Shown here: positions 43,808 to 54,075 of the stretch, piece by piece
Position numbering within the stretch: the stretch's first letter is position 1
How the letters are laid out: each line of letters opens with the position of its first letter
DNA from: Arsenophonus sp. aPb
GTDB taxonomy: Bacteria; Pseudomonadota; Gammaproteobacteria; Enterobacterales; Enterobacteriaceae
Length of the DNA: 64,000 nt
Direction: 5' to 3'
Assembly (NCBI RefSeq): GCF_029873475.1
Contig: NZ_CP123501.1
Span: 19,452 to 83,451 of the forward strand
Made by a program: the position numbers and the translations under genes
Notes under the pieces: model-generated
Told to the model about the DNA's origin: nothing
Seen by the model: the letters and a program-made list of their open reading frames with translations, nothing else
Database searches by the model: none

Positions 43808-44329
43808 ATGTTACCCTCTGTTTCCCATATGAGCTCATGCAATACAATTCAAAACCAATCTTCTACAAGTGGAATTAGTGATATTCCTAAAATACTTGAA
43901 TTAATTAATAATAAATTAAATTCTATAGATTATAATGAAAACCATTACGAGATTAACAAATTTAAAGATTTCCTAAATGAAAATAAAAAGAAAATCTTAG
44001 ATCTACATCAGGATAATGATGATATGAAGAAATTATTAAAAACTGCGAATGAAGTTATCAATTCCATTAAGGATAACAACTATATTGGTATAAATAACGA
44101 TGAGAATTTTTATAAAATTGACACGATAAAAAATGATCTAGAAATAATTTTAAATCCAAATAAGTCAAAAAGTTGTAGCCATGTTAATATAGTCAAAAAA
44201 GAAATTAATAGAATTATTGAGCAAGGTAAAAGTGAACTTGAACAAGCTACCCCTAGAGTTGAAAAAGAAATAAGACGTAATTCAGATAAAGTAGAAAAAG
44301 AATTTAATCGTTTTTTAAAGCGTTTTTAA
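43808..44329 (+). CDS. Hypothetical 173-aa coiled-coil protein
   Basis: Unrecognised. GGAG precedes the ATG. The first 25 residues are polar, Ser/Thr/Asn-rich and unstructured (MLPSVSHMSSCNTIQNQSST), like many type III secretion leaders. The rest is helical and highly charged, with a C-terminal coiled coil (KSELEQATPRVEKEIRRNSD). It lies between two inverted type B IS copies and next to other host-interaction genes. An effector role is only a suggestion. Confidence 0.5.
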   Translation: MLPSVSHMSSCNTIQNQSSTSGISDIPKILELINNKLNSIDYNENHYEINKFKDFLNENKKKILDLHQDNDDMKKLLKTANEVINSIKDNNYIGINNDENFYKIDTIKNDLEIILNPNKSKSCSHVNIVKKEINRIIEQGKSELEQATPRVEKEIRRNSDKVEKEFNRFLKRF

Positions 44330-44341
44330 TAATAGTTAGCC

Positions 44342-44461
44342 GGTTCTGTCGCATTAAGAAAAATTCAGTCTGATCAAACACAAAATATGCAGTGATCGTG
44401 GTGACTAAATCACAATATAATTTGGTTACAAAAATGTAAAAATCCTTAATGCGACAGAACC
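44342..44461. mobile_element. 120-bp miniature element with IS6-like ends
   Basis: GGTTCTGTCGCATTAAG at 44342 and its complement ending at 44461 enclose 86 bp without coding capacity. The ends are those of the type A/B elements here, so their transposase could recognise it. Confidence 0.8.
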
Positions 44462-44511
44462 ATTCTTTTAACCACCAAAAATTAAATCTTTATATTAATG
44501 CGATAAAACCG
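44462..44511. mobile_element. Decayed IS6-like terminus
   Basis: Matches the last 50 bp of type A elements (AACTACCACAAATTAAAC-like, ending in TTAATGCGATAAAACC) with many substitutions. An older insertion. Confidence 0.65.
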
Positions 44512-44695
44512 AAATTTCCTTTAGAAAATTATCCTAAGTTTATTAAACAGAATAATTTACTATAAGTTGCATAATCTTAATCCAAACATTAAAGTAAAGT
44601 AGCTTTTCATACTTTAATTACTAAAAATATTTTTAGTAATTAAAGAAATGATATAGTATTACTCATATATATTAACTTTATGAAAATGAAATGAA

Positions 44696-45955
44696 ATGAA
44701 AAAAGATATAAAAAAATATTGGCTATTATAATAACTGTTACTACCAGTAACTGGTATCTGATGATGGCTTATGGCAATTCAGCGCTAGCTTCTATAACAG
44801 CTCTTAATGGTATTAAAGTTAGTCTGACAGGAGATTTTTACAATCCCAATACTAAAGATATAGTACAAAAATCAACTCCTGTTATAATTTTTGATGGTCT
44901 TTCATATAAAGGAGGAAGAGAGATTGTTAAAGGATATAAAAATTTTTTCCACAAAGATGTTATGGGAAAATATGTTGATAAAAACCTAAAAGAATTTAAT
45001 TTAAAATTTGATAAATCAAGTGCCAGTTTAATTTTGAATGGTATACCTGCTGTTCAAAGTAAATACCCTGAGCTTATTGATTTTTATAAAGGTATTGCTG
45101 ACGAAATAAATCACTCACTTGAGGATGTTTATCTTGCTGCTTGGGCCGAAGAAGGAAATTTCGCTTTAGATATTAAAAAGAAGCATCTAAAGGAATAAGT
45201 TTGATGGCCGAAGCTATTAAAACAGGTAGAGGTTGTACTGCTATTGGATGGTCAAACGGTGTCATTGGACAGAATCAGGATATGTCTATCAAGCTATCTG
45301 GATATGGTGCAATATGGAAAAGCTCCGATATTATTTGCATGCTGCCACACCCTTGTATACAGCAATGTCAATGGGTAAAAATATTGCTACTGTAACCAAT
45401 ACTGTGGATAATTTTAATAATCCCAGCCTTGAGAAGGGTGCTCCTAATAGCGGTATTTCGATGTCTCTAGTTATAAAACATAAAACGGTAAATGATATTA
45501 TAAAAGCGCTAGAAAATATCAAGATAAACTCCGCTTACTCTCCAAGCTTTGTGGATAAGTACGGAAAAATAATAACTATAGAAATTCAAGATTCAGGAAA
45601 TAAAGTCATTGATGGTACATCAAAAGGATATGTTGTTCACACAAATCACCCTATTGGTAAAGAATCTGAGCTTGTTGGAAAATATGCAAATGGGAACTAT
45701 CATATTTTTGATAACATAGCAGCAAATACTATATGGCGTTATCAGCAAGCAGAGCTCCATGCTAAATTTTCCCCATTAAAAAACATTGATGCTATCAAAG
45801 AGATCCTGACTCAAAAACCGATTTTGATGGAGCCAAGGGAAGGAAATGATTTTGTTTCCGTTAATTCTGTTATTCATGATTTGCATGCTGGATGTAGCTA
45901 CGGAACAACGTGGATATCTAACATACAAAATTATACCAAAGTTTGCTTCAAATAA
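44696..45955 (+). pseudogene. Secreted C45-type (acyl-transferase/NTN hydrolase) protein, multiply frameshifted
   Basis: Homologous pieces lie in three frames: a signal-like start (MKKDIKKYW, then ITVTTSNWYLMMAYGNSALA), the pre-cleavage region to about 45198, RGCTAIGWSNGVIGQNQDMS with the autocatalytic Gly-Cys, and the C-terminal part from about 45335 to 45955. C45 enzymes are self-cleaving NTN hydrolases acting on amide bonds of acylated amino compounds. At least three frameshifts separate the parts, so the gene is dead. Cargo between two type B IS copies. Confidence 0.7.
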
Positions 45956-45994
45956 TACTCTTATCCCTCGGTTATCGAAAATATCACTTAATTG

Positions 45995-46804
45995 GGTTCT
46001 GTCGCATTAAAAATGTCTGCCTGATAAAATGAATATTTGAATATTGTTTTCAGAGATGAGTAGCGGTTATGTGTCTTGTTAAACAAAGCTTTAAACGTCT
46101 CCACTATCCCGTCGATGTCATTTTAGTTTGTCTACGTTGGTATCTGGCGTATTCCTTAAGCTTGCGCAACCTTGAGGAGATGAGGCAGGAAAGAGGAATC
46201 GATGTTGATCACTCCACGATTCATCGCTGGGTTTTACGACTAACGCCAAAACTCGCCAGGGTTGCCAGAAAGAAACGAAAAATCTATGGTGGCACCTGGT
46301 CTCTGGATGAAACCTATATCAGGATAAAAGGGAAATGGCATTATCTTTATCGTGCCGTAGAGGCTAGCGGTGAAACGATAGATTTTGTTCTCAGTCAAAA
46401 GCGAAATAAAAAATCTGCATTACGCTTTTTAAGGAAAGCTATCCATCAAAATACCTACCCTATGGGGGTGAATATTGATAAAAGTGGGGCTAATCTGGCT
46501 GCATTGATGTCACTTAATCAGGGTGAACTGGGGATAAAAATAAGACAATGCCGTTATAAAAACAACATAGTAGAGCAAGATCACCGTTTCATTAAAAAAC
46601 GCTATCGAGCGATGCTTGGCTTTAAGACGTACCGAACGGCAAAAGTTTTACTGGAAGGAATAGAAACACTGCATATGCTCCATAAACAACAAATCCCTAT
46701 CAATGGACAAGTTATCCGTCCAGTAGATGCCTTTTATGCTTTAGTTACCTAAAAACCTTGCCTCCTGCATAAATTTAATCACTCTCCATTAATGCGACAG
46801 AACC
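45995..46804 (+). mobile_element. IS6-like element type B, copy 2 (810 bp)
   Basis: Ends GGTTCTGTCGCATTAA. Opposite orientation to 42783-43592. It truncates the 3' end of the kinase gene on its right. No target duplication. Confidence 0.92.
46069..46752 (+). CDS. tnpA: IS6-like transposase, type B
   Basis: 227-aa transposase nearly identical to 42835-43518 (MRQERG instead of MMQERG). Same DDE residues. Intact. Confidence 0.92.
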   Translation: MCLVKQSFKRLHYPVDVILVCLRWYLAYSLSLRNLEEMRQERGIDVDHSTIHRWVLRLTPKLARVARKKRKIYGGTWSLDETYIRIKGKWHYLYRAVEASGETIDFVLSQKRNKKSALRFLRKAIHQNTYPMGVNIDKSGANLAALMSLNQGELGIKIRQCRYKNNIVEQDHRFIKKRYRAMLGFKTYRTAKVLLEGIETLHMLHKQQIPINGQVIRPVDAFYALVT

Positions 46805-47395
46805 GGTATTTTCAATAATATGCTCAAGTGCCCAACTATATCTCATTTGTGAACTATTATTTATTGAATCTTTGATCGCATTATTTCCACTGTGATACTC
46901 TTCATATCGGTTAGAAAAGTCTATTGGATAAAATGTGTTGCTTTCTATATCATATAGAATATTTTTAAAATTTAAATCATCATGCATTATGCCCTTATCA
47001 CCTAAATCGCAGATCATATGCCGAAAGCGCTCCTGCGCAGTGGGTGGAAATATGTTGTCATTAATGCTACTAAGTGGTACCCCTGGTATTTTATACATTC
47101 TAATGTAAAATGTACCCTTACTTTCTAATAAGGCCGCAGAGCCTTCTCCATAATATTTATTAAAACAGTTCACTTCTTCTCTAGCGAAAGATTCTATGTA
47201 ATGGATATCATCAGCATATAATTTCTTTAATATAAAATTTTTATTATTAGCATCTCGATATATTTTCCCCTCAATTCCCTCTCCAATTAGCTTTCCTAGT
47301 TTAATATTTTTATTTTCTATATCGTTTTTTTCCGATAATGCAGCAGATACACTGAACTTATTGTGATGAAAAACACTTAATACTTTATTGAACAT
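46805..47395 (-). CDS. OspG/NleH-type protein kinase effector, C-terminus at IS border
   Basis: Atypical minimal kinase of the type III secreted OspG/NleH group, which target host ubiquitin conjugation and NF-kB signalling. Seen: the glycine loop KLIGEGIEGKIY, the lysine in FILKKLY, the block IRMYKIPGVPLSSINDN, the catalytic loop GIMHDDLNFKNILYD, and FYPIDFSNRYEEY in place of DFG, all matching OspG order. It has a second Asp before the loop Asp (HDDLN). About 197 native residues before the IS end at 46804, then 9 codons from the IS, close to full OspG length, so the kinase domain is probably complete. An N-terminal 35-residue leader may be the secretion signal. Confidence 0.8.
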
Positions 47396-47707
47396 ATATT
47401 CACCATAAATATGGTTATTTTTTATTATTCAGAATATTATTAAATGTTTCTCTTTAGTTAAATAAAATTTGCAAACAAAGCATTTAAAATGTGAACTAAA
47501 TCTTATGAGGATAAAATTTTTATTAAAATAGCATCAAGTTCATTATTTTCCTCTCGCGAGATAAGAGGTAACTCTAATTGTTCCATCCCAACTAACCTCT
47601 ATGACTTGTGTTTTTACAAAATAAAATCTTAAACACTAAAAACCCATGCGTACGTAACCACTTTCCCAAAAGTATAAATAACTTAAAAGCGGTTATATTG
47701 GGAAAAT
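47396..47707. other. AT-rich upstream region of the kinase gene
   Basis: About 310 bp; promoter expected near 47400-47460. No gene recognised. Confidence 0.4.
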
Positions 47708-47862
47708 TATAATCTCACCGATACATCATCACCAACGAAACCAAAGAAAACTATAATCAATGCCAAAATGTCAATTGCAGCACCACATTTGTTAGTCATG
47801 AAACAGTGGCGAGGTATATTATTAAACTGCAATTAATTAATGTACTAATACCTAATGGATAG
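47708..47862 (+). pseudogene. Fragment of a second Ogr/Delta zinc-finger gene
   Basis: The frame reads SHRYIITNETKENYNQCQNV then NCSTTFVSHETVARYIIK, the distal half of the P2 Ogr domain with its CxxxxC pair. The proximal MxCPxCG half is missing or scrambled. Different sequence from 28231-28497. Confidence 0.75.
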
Positions 47863-47895
47863 CTAATCTGTAAGCAATATTATGATACTCATAAT

Positions 47896-47923
47896 AAAAG
47901 AGCCATATCTTTATGGCTCTTTT
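47896..47923. terminator. Strong hairpin, active in both directions
   Basis: AAAAGAGCCATA-TCTT-TATGGCTCTTTT, 12-bp stem, T-rich on both sides. Confidence 0.8.
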
Positions 47924-47935
47924 AAGTACTATAGC

Positions 47936-48088
47936 TTAATTATTCCAACAGTCAGGGCTACTACTTTTATAAAAAACAATTTCAGTATTCGCACCAAAGT
48001 TATCTTTTATTATCTGTTCTACTCTATTGCAATATCCTTGAGCATTACCATAAACAGATACTGCTACCTTTTTTGGTAGTGATAATTG
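47936..48088 (-). pseudogene. C-terminal remnant of an unidentified gene
   Basis: The minus frame ends SVYGNAQGYCNRVEQIIKDN then FGANTEIVFYKSSSPDCWNN and stop, and is preceded in frame by a TAG. A terminator hairpin follows at 47896. Looks like the conserved end of a small protein with two cysteines; not identified. Confidence 0.35.
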
Positions 48089-48213
48089 CTATAAAAAACG
48101 ATTAAACTGATACTTAGTCAGAATAGTTGAATTAAGTTAAGACAAAAGCAAATCAGCCACTAATAAATAAAAGTGGCTGATTAACCAATATGTAGGATTA
48201 TCCCTAACTTAAA

Positions 48214-50079
48214 CTACAGAATCTCTCTCCAGAATTCTGAATTATCGCTAGGCTCCCAGCCGCGATTGTTATTTATTGCGACCCATTTTTTATTTTTCCA
48301 ACTGACCTTATTACCCACCATGTAAAGTTTAGTCGGTTCCCAGAGTGGGTAGTCCGTGACTTCTCTCCAGTATCCTGAATCATCGCCAGGCTCCCAGCCG
48401 CGGTTGTTACTTATTGCGACCCATTTTTTATTTTTCCAGCTAACTTTGGCACCTTTCCTATAGTGTCCATTCCGCTCCCAGAGTGGAAATTCATTGAACA
48501 CCATAAAATTATGATTGATACTGTCACTATTACCAAATGCATCGGTAACAGTTAGAGTGATAGGATATATTTTCTCTTTAAAGACTTCCGGTGTAATAAA
48601 ATGCAGTGTCGATTGATTTTGAATCTCTGCGGTAATGCCGTCAGGAAGTTGCCAGGCGTAAGCAACAATATTTGCTACTTTTGATGTTGACTTTTCAGCA
48701 GATAACATAACTTGGGCACCACCTTTAGCCGATAATTGCCCTTCAATGATCGCGACAACTTCTAGCAGACGGCGACGCATTTCAGTAATAGCACTACGAA
48801 CATTAGGTAATGGGCCAATATGTTCATTTCCTTCAGAGACGTTAATATTTTGCGGTGTTCCTGTTTCAATTAAGAGCGCACGCATTTCACGTGGTGTGAG
48901 AACCTGGCCAGTCTGTTGTTTATACCAAGATTGAATGGCTACCGCTGCTGAAGCGACAATAGGTGTTGCACTAGAAGTTCCATTAAATCCATTTGTATAA
49001 TTATTGTTTGGCCCTCCATTATATAAGCCATCGTATCCTGTTGTGACAACATTACCACCCCATCCCTGAACATGCACCATACTACCATAGGTACTAAAGT
49101 TTGCTTTTTTTAGTAATTCATCGCCTGCACCAACACGAATTACACCACGATCAGGGCGATTTCGATATTCATAATAGATATCCTGGTCTAAATTTTCACT
49201 ACCATTCCCAGCAGCTCCAATAACAATAATACCAGCATTAAGAGCTTCTTGCGTGACATCCCAAACAGCGTAATCAAAGTCAGCAGGTACATATTTACCG
49301 GTTATACCGCCTGTTTGCATCTCGTAAACAAAAATATCACCCGCCCTTAAGGCTCTCAACCCTAGAGATATACCTGCGGCGCGGCCATAACTTATCTCAG
49401 AAATACCATAAAATGACTCAGCGTCATGAACCATTCCTTTTACACCAAAGTTAATATCCTTAGCGTACATCACTCCGGCAACAGCGGTACCATGCTCATT
49501 ATTCAGGGGATTTGTTGTAGGAACATAGTCAACGAAGTTATGTCTTTTTAGATTAATATGATCAAAATTAAATCCCCATTCTATATCTGCAATACTTATC
49601 CCTTGACCAGCTATACCTAGAGACCAGGCATATTCCATATCAATACCAATATGAGTAGAGGTAACACCACTTTTATATTCCTGAAGATGAGTAAAATTTG
49701 GTGTATTGTGAACTGTCTTATTAATAAGAGGTTCTTTATTATTAACCTGAGGATTGTATGGTAATTCCATGGGTGCTAGTTTTTCTACATAGGCATACTC
49801 AACAAAATCATAAGTAGATATTTTTTGTGCAAGACTTTCTTTTTCTTCTAATGACATATTGTCAGTATTTTGCACATAACAAATCCCCGCTAAATTTTCA
49901 AAGTTGACTGTATTGATGCGGTTTTGTGGTAATAACATTTCATCAGTTACAATAGACTTAAAATTAAACTGCGTTAAAAAGTTATCTTGAGTCGCGACAG
50001 ATTTTAGGATCAACTCCTGATTGTTTCTTGATCGAATAACCTCTCTATTAAACTTAATAACAATATTATGTTTTTCCAT
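48214..50079 (-). CDS. Subtilisin-like protease (S8) with two C-terminal chitin-binding modules
   Basis: 621 aa. Residues 1-105 look like a propeptide. The S8 domain follows with catalytic Asp in ISIADIEWGF, His in NEHGTAVAGVMY and Ser in NGFNGTSSATPIVASA. Next is a PKD-like beta domain (VMLSAEKSTSKVANIVAYAW), then two near-identical CBM5/12-type repeats, each with VSWKNKKWVAI and NRGWEPxDxSxxWRE. No signal peptide is visible. The design suggests proteolysis on chitin-containing surfaces such as insect peritrophic matrix. Intact. It lies 15 bp from transposon 2, so it was probably carried in with or flanked by it. Confidence 0.87.
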   Translation of the reverse strand: MEKHNIVIKFNREVIRSRNNQELILKSVATQDNFLTQFNFKSIVTDEMLLPQNRINTVNFENLAGICYVQNTDNMSLEEKESLAQKISTYDFVEYAYVEKLAPMELPYNPQVNNKEPLINKTVHNTPNFTHLQEYKSGVTSTHIGIDMEYAWSLGIAGQGISIADIEWGFNFDHINLKRHNFVDYVPTTNPLNNEHGTAVAGVMYAKDINFGVKGMVHDAESFYGISEISYGRAAGISLGLRALRAGDIFVYEMQTGGITGKYVPADFDYAVWDVTQEALNAGIIVIGAAGNGSENLDQDIYYEYRNRPDRGVIRVGAGDELLKKANFSTYGSMVHVQGWGGNVVTTGYDGLYNGGPNNNYTNGFNGTSSATPIVASAAVAIQSWYKQQTGQVLTPREMRALLIETGTPQNINVSEGNEHIGPLPNVRSAITEMRRRLLEVVAIIEGQLSAKGGAQVMLSAEKSTSKVANIVAYAWQLPDGITAEIQNQSTLHFITPEVFKEKIYPITLTVTDAFGNSDSINHNFMVFNEFPLWERNGHYRKGAKVSWKNKKWVAISNNRGWEPGDDSGYWREVTDYPLWEPTKLYMVGNKVSWKNKKWVAINNNRGWEPSDNSEFWREIL

Positions 50080-50127
50080 TTTTATGCCCTATATGGGGTA
50101 GCCACAGAATTCGGAAAATATAGCACG

Positions 50128-53090
50128 CTAAGCAGATTGCAGTGGTCGTAGCGGCCTAAACTTACCTAAGCCGATCTTGGTATTGCTACGCCACAGGTAA
50201 TCCCCTGTCAGGTTGATGTGCTCCCAACCCAGCGGCGATAGGTATTGTAATAACGCATCATCAACGATATGTCCTTTGGCACGTAATCCATTCACCACAC
50301 TTTCCAGATAAACTGTGTTCCATAGTACGATGGCGGCAGTCACCAGGTTAAGACCACTTGCTCGATAACGCTGTTGCTCAAAACTGCGGTCTCGGATTTC
50401 CCCAGACGATTGAAAAACACAGCTCGAGTTAAGGCATTACGAGCCTCCCCTTTATTCAATCCTGCGTGTACGCGGCGACGGAGATCAACACTTTGTAACC
50501 AATCCAAAATGAACAGCGTGCGCTCGATACGTCCCAGCTCGCGTAGGGCGAGTGCCAGACCATTTTGGCGTGGGTAGCTGCTAAGCTTCCTTAACATCAG
50601 GGAGGCCGTGACCGTGCCTTGCTTTATAGAGGTCGCCAACCGCAAAATTTCATCCCAATAGGAGCGGATGAGCTTGATGTTGAGTGTTCCGCCAATCATT
50701 GATTTCAATCCCTCATAGGTGACATCTCGCTTTGTAATGTAGAGCTTGGTCTCTCCAAGGTCACGTATGCGCGGGGCAAAGCGAAATCCCAATAGGTGCA
50801 TCAACGCGAAAACGTGATCGGTAAATCCTGCCGTGTCGGTGTAGTGCTCTTCGATTCGAAGATCTGATTCATGATAAAGCAAACCGTCAAGTACGTAGGT
50901 TGAGTCACGTACACCGACATTGACCACTTTTGTATGAAATGGCGTGTACTGATCAGAAATGTGAGTGTAGAAGGTCCGTCCTGGACTACTGCCATATTTG
51001 GGATTGATGTGTCCCGTGCTCTCCGCCTTGTTGCCAGTGCGGAAATTTTGACCGTCAGATGAAGACGTGGAACCATCACCCCAATGCTCGGCAAACGGAT
51101 GTTGGTATTGTGCATTGACTAACTCGGACAAGGCTGCGCCATACGTTTCGTCTCGGATATGCCAGGCTTGCAGCCAAGCAAGTTTGGCATAGGTGGTGCC
51201 CAGACACGATTCAGCCATCTTACTCAGCCCCAGATTGATCGCGTCGGCAAGGATTGTCGTCAGCAACAAATTCTTGTCCTTAGCCAGAACACCCGATTTC
51301 AAGTGTGTGAAATGCCGTGTAAAACCAGTCCATTCATCGACTTCAAGCAGCAACTCAGTGATCTTGACATGTGGTAGGGTTCTAGCGGCTTGATCGATAA
51401 AGAGCTGCGCGTGAGTGGGTACCGCTGCATCCAACGGAGTGATCTTTAGGCCAGAGGCTGTGATGATGGCATCCGGCAGTTCATTTGCTTTCGCCAGGCG
51501 ATTGACAGCAGCAAGCTGCGTTTCCAAACGCATCAGCCGCTCATTCAGATACTGATCACAGTCGGTAGTTATGCCCAGCGGCAATTCTCCTGCCTCTTTG
51601 AGGCCAGCAAATTTATCGGGAGGAACAAGGTAGTCCTCAAAATCCTTGAACTGGCGAGATCCCTGCACCCAGATGTCACCGGAACGCAATGCGTTCTTCA
51701 TCTCCGATAGCACGCATAGCTCGTAGTAACGTCGATCGATGCCGACGTCGGTTATCACCAACTTCTGCCAGCGAGGCTTGATGAACCCCGTTGGCGCATT
51801 GCAAGGGACTTTGCGGGCATTATTCTTGTTCATACTACGCAGCACATCGATAGCCTCCAATACATCTTTGGCAGTGGGCGCGGCCCTCAACTTGAGCACA
51901 GTGAGGAAGGCTGGAGCGTAACGGCTCAGTGTGGTGTATCCTCCCCGAGACGATGCAGGAAATCGAATTCTTCTGGCTGCGCGAGCGATTGTGCCTCTGT
52001 CACGCTTTTTGCAAAGGCTTCCCAGGATATGACTGTCTCAATAGCAGTAAACGGATCATTGCCGGCCTGCTTGGCTTCGAGCAATGCTTGGCCTATACGG
52101 CCGAATAATCGCACCTTGGCATTAATTGCCTTTCCTGATGCTTGGAACTGTTTCTGATGTCGCTTCTTGGCATCATTGAACAGCTTACCCAGGATACGAT
52201 CATGAAGGTCAATAATTTCATCGATGACGGTGGCCATCCCCTCAATGGCTAGCGCAACCAATGTCGCATAGCGACGTTGGGGCTTGAACTTGGCCAAGTC
52301 TGCGGGGTCATCTGTCCTCCCTCACGGGCAATCTTCAGTAATCGGTTTTGATGGATCAGCCGTTCGACACCAATAGGCAGATCGAGTGCCTGCCATACCT
52401 TGAGTCGTTCGATATGTTCCAGCATGTGCCGTGAATTAGGTTTTACTGGTGATAAACGGAGCCAAGCCAGAGTAGTAGTTTTACTGTTATCCCGCAGTTT
52501 GAGCAGATCGTCGAGACGAAGACGGTGCGAGTCTGACAACGATTTGGCTAAGGTATCGTAGATACGTCGATTGGCATGGGTAAGTCCTTCAGCACAAGCC
52601 CTCTCAACAGCATTGATGGCTGGCAAAATAATTGATCGCTGCCGCAGATAATCAATTAATGCGTTCACCATCACAATGCCCTTGTCGGTTTGCATAGCCA
52701 GCTCAGTCATGGCATGGACGGCCTGCCGGTAGTAGTTCATGTTGAATAGCTGAAAACCGAACATTGTTTGCAATTCAACCAGATGTTCGCGCCGTGTCTG
52801 CTCCCGCTGCCCATACTCGTCCCAACTTTCGATACTAACCTCAAGCTGGTCGGCAACCAATTTTAATAAGGGCGGAAATGGCCGCTCATCGATACCAAGG
52901 ACGATGCCGGAAAGCGCAGATAGCAGAGTTGCACCGCGAACCCCAGGCGATTGGCTGCTCCTCGACGCTGTCGGATGATGGATAGGTCAGTTTCGCTAAA
53001 CGTGTAGTGACGGATCAACTCATCCTTGTTATCAGGCAACGCCAGCAAGCTTTCGCGCTCGGCGGTAGAAAGGATTGAACGGCGAGGCAT
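50128..53090 (-). pseudogene. tnpA: Tn3-family TnpA with several frameshifts
   Basis: Collinear pieces of one transposase: 52863-53090 (MPRRSILSTAERESLLALPD), 52249-52860, 51926-52297, 50340-51899 and 50128-50343. All motifs remain recognisable, including WGDGSTSSSDGQNF, HYTDTAGFTDHVF and NKGEARNALTRAVF. Frame breaks occur near 52890, 52300, 51920 and 50345. Related to but diverged from the intact TnpA at 3596-6583. Inactive. Confidence 0.9.
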
Positions 53091-53289
53091 ACAGTTTCCT
53101 TTTTCTTGAAAACGAAGGTTTGCGAGAATGTCTTTTGTTGTCCTTCGACTGTACGCAATATCAATACGTTACTGTTCTCAAAAACCATTCTTGAAACATT
53201 ATTCTCAATTTACTACCATTTCAATGAGTTTCGAGAGTCAATTGTTCATAAAAATCCTGTCATGCAATGGAATTACGGAGAAGAATTAC

Positions 53290-53840
53290 AGTGTTAATTG
53301 GATATGCAAGGGTATCTACAGAAGAACAAAATTTAGAGTTGCAAAAAGATTCATTAGTAAAACATGGCTGTCAGAAAATCTTTGAAGATCAAATAAGTGG
53401 TACCCGAGCAAACAGGCCAGGTTTAGACAAAACATTGGAAATGTTGAGATGGAGACACTTTAGTTGTATGGAAACTAGATAGGCTTGGGCGTTCTGTAAA
53501 ACAGCTAGTAGAGCTAATCGATAAATTACAGCAACGGGGAGTTCAGTTTAAAAGCCTCACAGACTCAATAGATACTGGGACATCTTCCGGTAGATTCTTT
53601 TTCCATGTGATGGCTAGTCTTGCTGAGATGGAGCGAGATCTAATAGCAGAGCGAACCAAAGCTGGACTAGAAGCTGCACGTTTACGAGGCCGGAAAGGTG
53701 GTCGTAAACCCAAAATGACCGAGAGCAAAATATCCTCAGCAAAGCAATTGCTGGCTAATGGAGTCCCCCCAAAAGATGTCGCAAATAACTTAGGAGTATC
53801 TATTCCGACACTGTATAGATGGATCCCCGCCTCTAAATAG
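53290..53840 (+). pseudogene. tnpR: Serine resolvase of transposon 2, one frameshift
   Basis: It starts with GTG after GGAGAAG: LIGYARVSTEEQNLELQKDS with catalytic Ser. After GLDKTLEMLR a frameshift near 53452 breaks the frame. It resumes as LVVWKLDRLGRSVKQLVELI, MASLAEMERDLIAERTKAGL and the HTH VPPKDVANNLGVSIPTLYRW. A full-length resolvase killed by a single indel. Confidence 0.88.
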
Positions 53841-53879
53841 GCTTAGCGTGCTATATTTTCCGAATTCTGAGGCTACCCC

Positions 53880-54075
53880 ATATAGATTCATTAGATTGAT
53901 GCAATTTTCTATAAAATGCTGACAATTCATTTCTGTTAAGATCATCCATTATTTCTGAATGCAGCATCTCTTTTAATTTTATTGAAATTATTCGACCTGA
54001 ATTAATTATCATAACTTTGGCTTTATTTTCTACAGGGGTAAATCCTAAAAGTTTAAATTTCACATTAGCTGTCAT
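53880..54075 (-). pseudogene. Small gene truncated by transposon 2
   Basis: Starts MTANVKFKLLGFTPVENKAK; its first codons overlap the 3' end of the repressor gene by 11 nt, so the two form an operon. After about 65 native residues the frame enters the transposon end and stops at 53851. The strand-rich beginning is not recognised. Confidence 0.5.

Larger units (their letters stand above)
50095..53879. mobile_element. Tn3-family transposon 2, decayed (3785 bp)
   Basis: Matching 39-bp ends begin GGGGTAGCCACAGAATTCGG at 50095 and end at 53879 (GAGGCTACCCC), differing at a single position. Inside are a frameshifted tnpA (minus) and a frameshifted resolvase (plus), transcribed divergently, and nothing else. 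Flanks CTATAT and ATATAG are mirror images rather than a direct duplication. GC-rich compared with surroundings. Confidence 0.9.

Noticed and set aside
43808..44329. Confident type III effector
   Set aside because: Only the polar N-terminus and genomic company suggest it; no known effector motif is visible.
44719..45955. Two separate intact genes
   Set aside because: The consecutive frames carry collinear parts of one C45-type protein; frameshifts explain the split.
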